From: Candidatus Heimdallarchaeota archaeon
GTDB lineage: Archaea > Asgardarchaeota > Njordarchaeia > Njordarchaeales > JAMOTR01
Assembly (NCBI GenBank): GCA_027068385.1
Contig: JAMOTR010000073.1
Location: 1-22,376 of the forward strand
Reading direction: 5' to 3'
DNA length: 22,376 bases
The notes beneath the pieces were generated by a model, which saw only the letters and a list, made by a program, of their open reading frames with translations, did no database searches and had not been told where the DNA came from. A program made the translations under genes and the position numbers. Shown piece by piece: positions 8,231 to 15,206 of this stretch (position 1 is its first letter; each line of letters starts with the position of its first letter).

Positions 8231-8240
8231 TATAATTATA
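8231..8240 (-). promoter_or_regulatory. TATA box for feoAB
   Basis: TATAATTATA is centred about 26 nt upstream of the feoA ATG, the distance expected between an archaeal TATA box and a transcription start at or next to the start codon. Confidence 0.5.
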
Positions 8241-8300
8241 CCCCTGGGCCGCCCGCGGGTTTAGGCGTTAGATTAGAGCCTTATATTCGGAGACGCCCCT

Positions 8301-8876
8301 ATGGGCATAGCGCTCCTTCGTATTACGTTACTTTGCCCCCCGCGGGCGACCCTATTAATGATACGTACGCTAGAATATATGTTCTTCTACATTCTTCTCA
8401 TAGCCCTCGTTCTTTCTCCCCCATGCGTTACGGTAGACGGCTCCACTGTATCGCTCATAGCCCTAAAGGACGGTTCTCTCGTTCATATTTCCGGATATTA
8501 CGAGAACGGAACTCGGATCACGAACGTAGGAACGTTCACCGTAGTAAAGAACGGCACGTTCTACATCATAAAATATGAGGGGAATCGTTCCGGAACTTGG
8601 TATCTAAAGGTATCCGCGGATTACGAACGTTTCTTAGTCCGTCACATGGGTTGTGATCGGGATGTGGTGTACGATATGGGAAATAAGGTCCTATTCATAC
8701 ACGCTAAGTTCGAACTAAGCTCTAACGGATCCTTCGTTCGGTTCGACGCTGGGGAGTTCGAGATACACGTAGGTGTGTACTACAAAGGGTCGCCTAGCTA
8801 CCCTCTCTTAATCGCCTCGATCTTCGTATTCGCCTTGGGTTTCATAAGCAAGCTTTTTCCGAATAAGGACCGTTAA
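8301..8876 (+). CDS. Secreted/anchored surface protein, unknown function
   Basis: I do not recognise this 191-residue protein. It has a hydrophobic N-terminal segment (about residues 27-40), a beta-rich extracellular region (45-165) with four N-glycosylation sequons (NGT, NGT, NRS, NGS), and a C-terminal membrane segment near 167-185 followed by a positively charged tail. The layout is of a surface protein anchored at its C-terminus. The start is uncertain. ATG 8301 gives an odd 26-residue lead before the hydrophobic stretch; ATG 8358 or 8379 would give a cleaner signal peptide, and a TATA-like TTATAT at 8281-8286 would start transcription downstream of 8301, favouring the later starts. It sits 3 bases before the next gene, so the two are probably co-transcribed. 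Confidence 0.6.
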   Translation: MGIALLRITLLCPPRATLLMIRTLEYMFFYILLIALVLSPPCVTVDGSTVSLIALKDGSLVHISGYYENGTRITNVGTFTVVKNGTFYIIKYEGNRSGTWYLKVSADYERFLVRHMGCDRDVVYDMGNKVLFIHAKFELSSNGSFVRFDAGEFEIHVGVYYKGSPSYPLLIASIFVFALGFISKLFPNKDR

Positions 8877-8879
8877 GTT

Positions 8880-10121
8880 ATGGATAAGAAGCTCTTAGCG
8901 TTCCTAATAATTTTATCACTCATACCCCTCATAGCGCCCGCTAAAGCACAAACGAACCTTACTATACTACGGGACGAATCGCACGGACAATACTATAAGA
9001 GCGACTCCTTTAGCGTCCTTATCTCGAACCTACAGTCTTCAGGTGTGAACGTGAAGCCCGTGTCGTCGAACTTCCTCGATGAGATAAAATCCGCGGATCC
9101 TAAGAGCACGGTTGTAGTGATACCTAATCCCGAGGACGGGAACTTCACGGCCGAGGAGATCACCGCGATGAAGGACTTCGTGGAGGCCGGAGGCGTACTG
9201 ATTCTCATGAGCTCCGTGCAATACATGACCTCTTCGGGTCCTAGGACCTACGGAAAGCCGGGGACATTAAATAAAGTAGTATTCGGTATCGTTCCCGATT
9301 CCCCGGTCTACTTTGAGGGTACCGACGATAACGGAAACGAAATATACGACGACGTGAACAACGCGGGACGCCCTCGGCAGATTAAGGTGTCCCCAAATCT
9401 CATCGCCCCGATATTAAGGGGAGGCATCGACGAGCCGCTCGTAGTTACTACTTCGATGGTACACGTGGAGGACCCTAAATACGTGCTCGCGTTTACTCCT
9501 TCTACCTCCTACGCGAAGGCCTTGGATGGTTCTATTATAGCTAAGGGTAACATACCTCGGCTCGCTTATATCGAGCACGGTGATGGTAAGATCATATTAT
9601 CCGGATCCACGCAGACGTTTACCGATAAGATGATCTCGCTCTCCACGAGTAATAGCGTACTCTTCGCGAACATACTCACGCGGGCCACGGGCGTGAAGAT
9701 CTCTATCGAGGCTGTGAAGACGACGCTCCCGATCATAGACATAGTCGCTATACGGCTCGCGATGACCGTAGTAGTGTTATATGATGAGCGCTATAAGACC
9801 GTTATAGATAGAAATGAGCGTATGCGTCTCGTGCTCCGTTCCTCGATAAAGTATATGTTTATCGTGGTAGTGCTCTTCACGATCCTAACGGGAATAGAGG
9901 CGGCGATGATGAAAGCCGTATTTATCACTACCGTTTATCCCGGTCGGTCTCAACCTACGAGCTTACAAAACGTCCCCTTATGGGCTAACGCCATGGCTAA
10001 GTACTTCTTCGCCCTCCTCGTCGATGGCGCTATAGGAATAATCCTCGGACTAATCATATTACGCGTAGAGAAGGTACGTGAGTACATAGTAAAGTACCGG
10101 TCCCTCCTTAGGGCGTTATGA
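8880..10121 (+). CDS. Secreted protein with glutamine-amidotransferase-like domain and membrane tail
   Basis: 413 residues. The signal peptide is residues 1-23 (ending AKA). Residues 25-270 look like a GATase-1/ThuA/GIFT-like alpha-beta domain, with RDESHGQYYKSDSF, then a strand-rich STVVVIPNP, FTAEEITAMKDFVEAGGVLILMSS, and a late GDGKIILSGS. This fold occurs in DUF4350 and IFT52-type proteins, usually as a ligand-binding rather than catalytic unit; no cysteine nucleophile is visible. Three hydrophobic segments follow (about 284-301, 325-345, 373-394), ending in a basic cytoplasmic tail. It probably acts at the outer face of the membrane with the preceding anchored protein. Related archaeal proteins often accompany transporters or surface complexes, but no such partner is next to it here. 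Confidence 0.6.
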   Translation: MDKKLLAFLIILSLIPLIAPAKAQTNLTILRDESHGQYYKSDSFSVLISNLQSSGVNVKPVSSNFLDEIKSADPKSTVVVIPNPEDGNFTAEEITAMKDFVEAGGVLILMSSVQYMTSSGPRTYGKPGTLNKVVFGIVPDSPVYFEGTDDNGNEIYDDVNNAGRPRQIKVSPNLIAPILRGGIDEPLVVTTSMVHVEDPKYVLAFTPSTSYAKALDGSIIAKGNIPRLAYIEHGDGKIILSGSTQTFTDKMISLSTSNSVLFANILTRATGVKISIEAVKTTLPIIDIVAIRLAMTVVVLYDERYKTVIDRNERMRLVLRSSIKYMFIVVVLFTILTGIEAAMMKAVFITTVYPGRSQPTSLQNVPLWANAMAKYFFALLVDGAIGIILGLIILRVEKVREYIVKYRSLLRAL

Positions 10122-10137
10122 TTTTTAAAAACTTTTA
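10122..10137. terminator. A/T-tract between convergent genes, possible bidirectional terminator
   Basis: TTTTTAAAAACTTTT sits at the junction of the convergent genes ending at 10121 and 10125. It offers a T-run to transcripts from the left and a weaker one from the right, which is the usual archaeal termination signal. Confidence 0.4.
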
Positions 10138-11522
10138 CTCGCCATCTTCGCCATAGCGCTCGCTATGGGACATCCTATATCGGGACCTAGAGGATCTCCG
10201 GTTATGTTAAACGCCCTAGCCCTACATCCTCCGCAGATGTATCTATAGGGACACGAGGAGCAGGCGTAATTTGGGTTATCGCGGTCGCGTAATAGATTAA
10301 ACAGCTCGCTGTTTTCCCGTATGTCGCGGAACTTCCTCTTTCTTAAGTTACCCACCACGTAAGGGAAGAACACGCATGGAGTTACGTCACCGTTGGGCTG
10401 AAGAGCACAGTATATTCTTCCGGCACCGCATCCTCCTAAGAACTCGGCTAGATGGGAGGCTATTTCTAGGTCGGGAGGGGTAAAGTGGGTACCCGCTACG
10501 ATCTTTCCTCCGGATATCTGCAGCGTCACGCGGGCGAACTGAGGGGCCGTGGTGGCGATCATGAGGCGATCCTTATATTTCATCATGAGCTCCGCGATCT
10601 TGATTAACGCCTTCTCGCGCTCTTCGGGCGAGGGATCCCGAGAGAGTATTTCCTTACCGCGGCCGACGGGGACGAAGTTGAAGAATATAAGTCTCTGTAC
10701 TCCGAGCTTTAGGGCTAATTCTACCATATCCTCGATCTCGTCCAAGTTCATCTTCGTGAGAGTAGTGGCGATTCCCGTGGTGATTCCGGCCTCCAACGAG
10801 TTCTTTATTCCCTCTACTGCCCTTTCCCGAGCCCCGGGAACGCCGCGGAAGTCGTCGTGCTTCTTCGGGTCTACGGAGTCTACGGAGATCTCCACGTAAT
10901 TCACACCGGCCTCCTTCATTTGCCTCGCCTTCTCCTTCGTGATTGTGGTTCCGTTCGTCGCTACCGATACGTAAAAGCCGCGCTTATGGAACTCGCGCAC
11001 GGCATCCAAGAACGTGGGGTGTATCGTGGGCTCTCCGCCCGATAAGGCTATAGCCGCTACTCCCGTTTCATCTAACTGATTTATTACGTCTAACCTTTCC
11101 TCCCGTGTGAGTTCGTCCGGTAGGGGCTTACCGGCGTTCTGATAACAATGCTTACAACGTAGGTTACACATGTTCGTGTAATTCCGAACGACGAGGAACG
11201 GGGCTATTAACTTCTGCGGCACGGTTACTCCGTATACGCCTAAAGAGCGTAATACCATAGCCCGCCCGCGTCTTACCGCAGGATTACCGAACGCATTGCG
11301 CACGTTACTCTCGTTTACTCCCCGAAGGTTCTCCGCGATCTTAGCGACGAGTTCCATCGTCTTTACCCCGAAGGCCACGCGTATGCTCTTAGGATAAGTC
11401 CCCTCATAGAAGTGTTCTAAAGCCTTCATCCGCTGCCTGAAGCTTAGGCTCGATAGAGCTAATCTCGCGAAGGGATTTCCAAGAACTTTTCTAATTATGT
11501 GTATGTAAGTAGGAACGCCCAT
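10125..11522 (-). CDS. Radical SAM/SPASM-domain enzyme
   Basis: 465 residues. The radical SAM cluster motif is C119-x3-C123-x2-C126 (NMCNLRCKHC), followed by SGGEP for SAM binding. The C-terminal SPASM region is cysteine-rich (GCGAGRIYC, PCVFF, CSSCPYRYICGGC, DIGCP), enough for two auxiliary iron-sulfur clusters. Such enzymes modify peptides, or in archaea decarboxylate haem precursors (AhbC/AhbD), among other tasks. The phrase CALQPNGDVTPCVF recalls that wider group, but no substrate gene is adjacent, so I do not name a reaction. About 110 residues precede the radical SAM core, with helical, basic character, longer than a minimal enzyme. The start codon lies about 25 nt from a TATA-like element at 11544-11554, suggesting a leaderless message. 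Confidence 0.85.
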   Translation of the reverse strand: MGVPTYIHIIRKVLGNPFARLALSSLSFRQRMKALEHFYEGTYPKSIRVAFGVKTMELVAKIAENLRGVNESNVRNAFGNPAVRRGRAMVLRSLGVYGVTVPQKLIAPFLVVRNYTNMCNLRCKHCYQNAGKPLPDELTREERLDVINQLDETGVAAIALSGGEPTIHPTFLDAVREFHKRGFYVSVATNGTTITKEKARQMKEAGVNYVEISVDSVDPKKHDDFRGVPGARERAVEGIKNSLEAGITTGIATTLTKMNLDEIEDMVELALKLGVQRLIFFNFVPVGRGKEILSRDPSPEEREKALIKIAELMMKYKDRLMIATTAPQFARVTLQISGGKIVAGTHFTPPDLEIASHLAEFLGGCGAGRIYCALQPNGDVTPCVFFPYVVGNLRKRKFRDIRENSELFNLLRDRDNPNYACSSCPYRYICGGCRARAFNITGDPLGPDIGCPIASAMAKMASKSF

Positions 11523-11543
11523 TGTTTGGATGTATTAAGGCGC

Positions 11544-11554
11544 GTATATTTTAT
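11544..11554. promoter_or_regulatory. AT-rich promoter element between radical SAM and ABC genes
   Basis: GTATATTTTAT reads ATAAAATATAC on the minus strand. It is about 25 nt before the radical SAM ATG, a good archaeal TATA position. A second element, TTGTATTTTT (11592-11601), lies about 25 nt before the ABC gene ATG at 11619 and may serve that gene. Confidence 0.45.
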
Positions 11555-11564
11555 GTGCTCAAGA

Positions 11565-11577
11565 AGAACGACGTTCT
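11565..11577. promoter_or_regulatory. Short perfect palindrome, possible operator
   Basis: AGAACG-A-CGTTCT is a perfect inverted repeat with a single central base, placed between the two divergent promoters. It could bind a dimeric regulator of either gene. At 13 bases it could also be chance. Confidence 0.3.
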
Positions 11578-11618
11578 CCTGATCGGATCGGTTGTATTTT
11601 TCATCTGAGACGCTATGA

Positions 11619-13340
11619 ATGGTCGTGAACGTAATCGAGGTTAAGGACTTACGGTTCCGCTACAGAAACTCGGAGGATCGGATACTAAAAGGTATAGACC
11701 TAAACGTGGAGAAAGGAGAGTTCCTTCTTTTAGTGGGCCCCTCGGGATGCGGTAAGACGACTCTTATAAACTCTATTAACGGGATCATACCCCACGTTAT
11801 AAAAGGCGTCCAGAAGGGAACGGTGAGGGTTCTCGATATGGAGATCCCTAAGACGCCGCTACGTGAGATATCGAAGCACGTAGGGACGGTGTTCCAGAAC
11901 CCGGAGACGCAGTTCTTCATGTTACGCGTGATAGACGAGCTCGTGTTCGGTCCCGAAAACCTCAAGGTTCCCCCGGAGGAGATAGAAAGGCGCCTAGAGC
12001 GGGTAACGGAGGTTATCCCGGGGCTCAAGGAGATACTATATAAGGAGACCTTATCGCTCTCGGGAGGCCAGAAGCAGAAGGTCGCTATCGCGAGCGTGAT
12101 GATGATGGGGGCGAAGATACTTATACTCGACGAGCCCACCACGAACTTAGACCCTCGCGGTGCTAAGGAAGTATTAGAGGCTATAAACGCGATTAGGGAA
12201 CAGAAGGACATTACGATAATACTAATAGAACACCGCCTCGATGAGGTAGCTCGCTTCGCCGATCGCGTTATAGTGATGAACGAGGGGGAGATTATACGTG
12301 AGGGAGATCCTAGGAAGGTGTTCTCCGATCCTATGTTATTCTACGATTTAGGAATACGCCCGCCTCAACCCGCGGAGCTTATAGTAAAGCTGAAGGCTGA
12401 AGGCCTCATCGACGATAACGAGCCGATACCGCTTACCGTGGATGAAGCCGTAGATATACTTAAGAAATATATACCCGATGGTTTCTCTCGGGAGCCTAAA
12501 GATGAGGAATACGAGCCGAGCGGTGAACCCGCGATAGAGATACGCGACTTACGGTACGTATATCCGGACGGGACCGTAGCCCTACGCGGCGTCTCGATGA
12601 ACATATACAAAGGAGAATACGTGGGAATCATAGGACAGAACGGGGCGGGTAAGAGCACTCTCGTGATGAACATATTAGGGGTATTAGAGCCGTCTTACGG
12701 ATACGTGAAGGTGTTAGGTAAGGACGTAAAGAACACGCCCGTGGAAGAGATCGCGAAGAGCGTAGGTGTGATATTCCAGAACCCAGATTTAATGTTGTTC
12801 CAGAGCACGGTGTGGGACGAGATAGCCTTGGGGCCGAGGAACTTAAGGCTAGAACGCGACGAGATACACGCGCGTGTGAACGAGAGTATCGACATGATGC
12901 GCCTTAAGGGATTAGAAAAGAGACACCCTCATGCACTATCACGCGGTCAGAGGCATCGCGTAGCCGTGGCGAGCATATTAGCTATGAGACCCAAGGTGCT
13001 CGTAGCGGACGAGCCTACTACCGGCCAGGATTATGGGGCTTCTAGACGCTACCTCTCGTTATTAAAGAAGCTAAACGAGGAGGGACGTACTATCATAGTG
13101 ATATCTCACGATATGAAGGTGATCGCGGAGTTCGCTAAACGCGTGATCGTGATGAAGAAGGGGCGCGTGCTCATGGACGGTCCGACGCGTAAGGTGTTCG
13201 ATCGTGAAGATATACTCGCTGAGACTTATTTGGAGCCTCCGAAAATCACCCAGATAGCCAAACGCTTAGGATTAGGTCCGATATTAACGACGGACGAGTT
13301 CGTACAGGCTATGAAAGCGGCTCTAGCTAAAGAGAGATGA
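11619..13340 (+). CDS. Fused double-ATPase of an ECF-type ABC transporter (EcfA1-EcfA2)
   Basis: 573 residues with two complete ABC ATPase domains in one chain. Domain 1 has Walker A GPSGCGKTT (40-48), Q-loop QNPETQ, signature LSGGQ (147-151), Walker B ILILDEP and H-loop H205. Domain 2 has Walker A GQNGAGKST (339-347), QNPDL, signature LSRGQ (440-444, with R for the usual G), Walker B LVADEP and H-loop SHD. QNPxxQ and the ECF-like linker (GIRPPQPAELIVKLK) place it with EcfA/CbiO ATPases, which power vitamin or metal uptake with EcfT and a substrate-binding S subunit. No EcfT or S gene is in this window, so the partners are elsewhere. An out-of-frame ATG at 11615 is a decoy; the one at 11619 starts the protein. 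Confidence 0.88.
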   Translation: MVVNVIEVKDLRFRYRNSEDRILKGIDLNVEKGEFLLLVGPSGCGKTTLINSINGIIPHVIKGVQKGTVRVLDMEIPKTPLREISKHVGTVFQNPETQFFMLRVIDELVFGPENLKVPPEEIERRLERVTEVIPGLKEILYKETLSLSGGQKQKVAIASVMMMGAKILILDEPTTNLDPRGAKEVLEAINAIREQKDITIILIEHRLDEVARFADRVIVMNEGEIIREGDPRKVFSDPMLFYDLGIRPPQPAELIVKLKAEGLIDDNEPIPLTVDEAVDILKKYIPDGFSREPKDEEYEPSGEPAIEIRDLRYVYPDGTVALRGVSMNIYKGEYVGIIGQNGAGKSTLVMNILGVLEPSYGYVKVLGKDVKNTPVEEIAKSVGVIFQNPDLMLFQSTVWDEIALGPRNLRLERDEIHARVNESIDMMRLKGLEKRHPHALSRGQRHRVAVASILAMRPKVLVADEPTTGQDYGASRRYLSLLKKLNEEGRTIIVISHDMKVIAEFAKRVIVMKKGRVLMDGPTRKVFDREDILAETYLEPPKITQIAKRLGLGPILTTDEFVQAMKAALAKER

Positions 13341-13360
13341 GAGTTTTTGGAAGAAAAACC

Positions 13361-13370
13361 TTAAATATAA
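13361..13370 (+). promoter_or_regulatory. Strong TATA box before the small ORF
   Basis: TTAAATATAA is preceded by a purine-rich BRE-like GAAAAACC. It lies 28 nt before an ATG at 13389, the exact spacing for a leaderless transcript. It is the best-looking promoter in the window although no long gene follows on this strand. Confidence 0.6.
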
Positions 13371-13388
13371 GAAGGATCACACGTTAGT

Positions 13389-13529
13389 ATGGCCTCTCAT
13401 ATTCTGACCCTTTTAAGGGGTGTGAAGGATATTCAGGAGGCTTATAAGATTGCCCTCATCTTAGGTGCACTATATGATGAGAGCCCTATTACAATCCTAT
13501 TGATTGCCTCTTCTGGATTTGCTGCTTGA
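13389..13529 (+). CDS. Possible leaderless small protein (46 residues) or small RNA
   Basis: A 46-codon frame (starting MASHILTLLRG, ending ASSGFAA, stop TGA) begins exactly where a leaderless transcript from the TATA box at 13361-13370 would start. The peptide is helix-like and hydrophobic with a charged middle (KDIQEAYK, YDESP). I do not recognise it. The DNA is unlike its neighbours: from about 13384 to 13542 there is no CpG at all, and isoleucine is written ATT/ATC, never ATA. An imperfect hairpin (GCCCTCATC at 13451-13459 against GATGAGAGC at about 13475-13483) leaves a structured RNA as the alternative. The 3' 33 bases lie antisense to the end of the MoaB-like gene. Confidence 0.35.
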   Translation: MASHILTLLRGVKDIQEAYKIALILGALYDESPITILLIASSGFAA

Positions 13530-14000
13530 GTTTAGATCCCAACCCGAGACCCCGTATCTTATTATTTTTATGATATGCTCTCCCGCTTTTTTAATCCGTT
13601 TGATTACCACTTTAGCCGCGTCCGGAGAGCCGGGAGATACGATCACTAAGCTATCTAAGCTCCTCCCCGCTATGGGTCTACCTAAGGAAGCTAAAGGAGT
13701 ATCGGACATCATGAAGAAATCTACGGGGAAGAGGTGGAGCTCTTTCTCTAGGAGAGGTTTTACCGCCTCTACGCTCTTATCCCTATCGCTTAATCCGGTG
13801 CCCCCGACCACCCGAACGATCTCGTAATCCTCTACCAGCGCCTTCATTACTGCGCGTTTGATGAGCTTAAGATCGTTCGGTAAGTATTCTACGTCTACCT
13901 CATATCCCTCGAGTTCTTTCTTCACTAGGGGCCCTACCTTATCTAAGTGAGTACCGTACTTAAGTATCCTATCGCTCGTGATAATGAGCTTAAGCCTCAT
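13497..14000 (-). CDS. MoaB/MogA-like molybdopterin-binding protein
   Basis: 167 residues. The fold resembles the MoaB/MogA family, whose members adenylylate molybdopterin during molybdenum/tungsten cofactor assembly: GGTGLSDRD holds the GGTG phosphate-binding loop, and SPGSPDAAK matches the conserved (L)PGSP loop. The intermediate region is divergent, with an unusual MSDTPLASLGRPIAGRS where classic MoaB has acidic residues and SRAxAG. Activity is therefore not assured, and a regulatory or other nucleotide-binding role is possible. The last 11 or so residues (SSSKSRRGNQ) are encoded in the CpG-free patch and may be a late extension or replacement. It is the last gene of the minus-strand run, 7 bases after the membrane protein gene. 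Confidence 0.7.
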   Translation of the reverse strand: MRLKLIITSDRILKYGTHLDKVGPLVKKELEGYEVDVEYLPNDLKLIKRAVMKALVEDYEIVRVVGGTGLSDRDKSVEAVKPLLEKELHLFPVDFFMMSDTPLASLGRPIAGRSLDSLVIVSPGSPDAAKVVIKRIKKAGEHIIKIIRYGVSGWDLNSSSKSRRGNQ

Positions 14001-14007
14001 TCAAAAA

Positions 14008-14415
14008 TCACGTCTTGAGGCTAATCATGTATTCTATCCCGGCTATCGCTATGAGGAATAATACTAGCCCCGCTAAGGAATACGTAGAGCTCTTCTCGGG
14101 CTCTTCAACGTACTTTATCGATTCGTTCATGAGCCGCATGCCCGCGGCCCCGAGGAACACTAGGAACGCGGCTATCGCCCCCTCTATTCCGAACTGACGG
14201 TTGAGGGATTGGAACACGATCGTAAGACCGCCATGCGTGAATCCGACGGCCGGTACCTTGTTTACTATGATGTAGATCCCTCCCATGAGAATGAAGTAAG
14301 TGTACGCGAGCGTGAGCACTAGGACCGTCATCTTCCGCCTCGTTATTATCGCGTAGAACCGCTTAGGGAACCTATAGCGAGGCTTAGCTAAGAACTTAGG
14401 CCGAGGGAGACGCAT
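14008..14415 (-). CDS. Small archaeal membrane protein, three or four segments
   Basis: 135 residues. A very basic N-terminus (RPKFLAKPRYRFPKRFY, ITRRK) precedes three hydrophobic segments at about 29-51, 75-96 and 112-131, with a conserved-looking outside loop between the first two (VGFTHGGLTIVF). Small proteins with this basic RPKF...PRYR...P start sit near GPN GTPases in other archaea by my recollection, and some are annotated as OST3/OST6-like; I would not rely on that. Its start overlaps the end of the GPN GTPase gene by 20 bases, so it is co-translated with it. The function is unknown; the positive N-terminus would suit contact with RNA, ribosomes or lipid. Confidence 0.65.
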   Translation of the reverse strand: MRLPRPKFLAKPRYRFPKRFYAIITRRKMTVLVLTLAYTYFILMGGIYIIVNKVPAVGFTHGGLTIVFQSLNRQFGIEGAIAAFLVFLGAAGMRLMNESIKYVEEPEKSSTYSLAGLVLFLIAIAGIEYMISLKT

Positions 14416-15202
14416 GTCGTTTAGGTTCCGCCAAACCTAAGACTTCTTCGATCTCCGCCCACAAGTCATCGACGCCCGGTTCGTCTACGGAACTAGTAGG
14501 TATAAGTACGCCTAATACGTCGTTCTCGAACTCGTGGAACACGCGTCTCATCACGTGCGCGTAAGCGAAGCCTCTGGATTCTAGTTCGAGCTTGAGGAAC
14601 TCAGGGTCTGTAGAGAGTCTTATCACGTATTCTATCTGTTCTTCCGAGAGAATATCAGCCTTAGAAAGGACGGATAGCGTATACACGGGCATCCTCACGC
14701 GCACGCTTAACTCGAGGAACGCGGAGCTCACGTATCCTTCAGGGGTTATAGAAACGGCCGGGTCGTATAGGAATGGTATCACGGTCCTCGGCCCGAGCAC
14801 GTACTTCACGAGGAACTCGCCCCGAGGGCGATGTGTGAAGAGCTCCATCTGTCCGGGGGTATCTATGATGATGAGTTCGGGCTCGGATTCAGCGATCTCC
14901 GCGGTGAGAGGGCCGATATATTCTATGATCTTGTCCACGGCCGCTATTAACGCTCCGTTGGGACCATATCCGCGATCTAAGAACTCCTTTACTGTGACGT
15001 AATCGCGCACGTCTACGTCCGGATCATAAGGCGTTTTCTCAACTCCCGGGTCCATGTTTACCATGAGCGGATATATGTCCCTCTGTTCGATCGCCTTCTC
15101 CATTAACGCCTTCGCTAATAGGCTCTTACCGCTCCCTGCTGGTCCGACTAAGAGTATCGTGGGATAATCTAAGCGAAGCGAAAACATTGAGCGTATGTTC
15201 AA
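14396..15202 (-). CDS. GPN-loop GTPase (Gpn1/XAB1 family)
   Basis: 268 residues. It has Walker A GPAGSGKS (20-27), the diagnostic GPN insertion at 80-82 (GYGPNGAL), G3 DTPGQME (114-120) and G4 SKAD (180-183). The archaeal enzyme from Pyrococcus is a homodimeric GTPase; eukaryotic relatives help RNA polymerase II assembly and nuclear import. Here it sits in a run with TFS, EF-2 and a Brix protein, which fits a role in polymerase or ribosome biogenesis. The frame opens with TTG at 15202. An ATG five codons later (15187) would still leave 15 residues before the P-loop and may be the true start. It is only 4 bases after the FG-GAP gene. Confidence 0.92.
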   Translation of the reverse strand: MNIRSMFSLRLDYPTILLVGPAGSGKSLLAKALMEKAIEQRDIYPLMVNMDPGVEKTPYDPDVDVRDYVTVKEFLDRGYGPNGALIAAVDKIIEYIGPLTAEIAESEPELIIIDTPGQMELFTHRPRGEFLVKYVLGPRTVIPFLYDPAVSITPEGYVSSAFLELSVRVRMPVYTLSVLSKADILSEEQIEYVIRLSTDPEFLKLELESRGFAYAHVMRRVFHEFENDVLGVLIPTSSVDEPGVDDLWAEIEEVLGLAEPKRHASPSA

Positions 15203-15206
15203 AAAC

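Noticed and set aside
11615..11617. ATG at 11615 as the ABC gene start
   Set aside because: It is out of frame and stops within ten codons; ATG 11619 opens the ATPase frame.
11660..12211. 183-codon minus-strand frame inside the ABC gene
   Set aside because: It lies wholly opposite the first ATPase domain and has no recognisable motif; shadow frame.
13400..13500. C/D box small RNA in the CpG-free patch
   Set aside because: One ATGATGA and one CTGA are present but in the wrong order and spacing for C-D'-C'-D, and the minus strand has only imperfect boxes.
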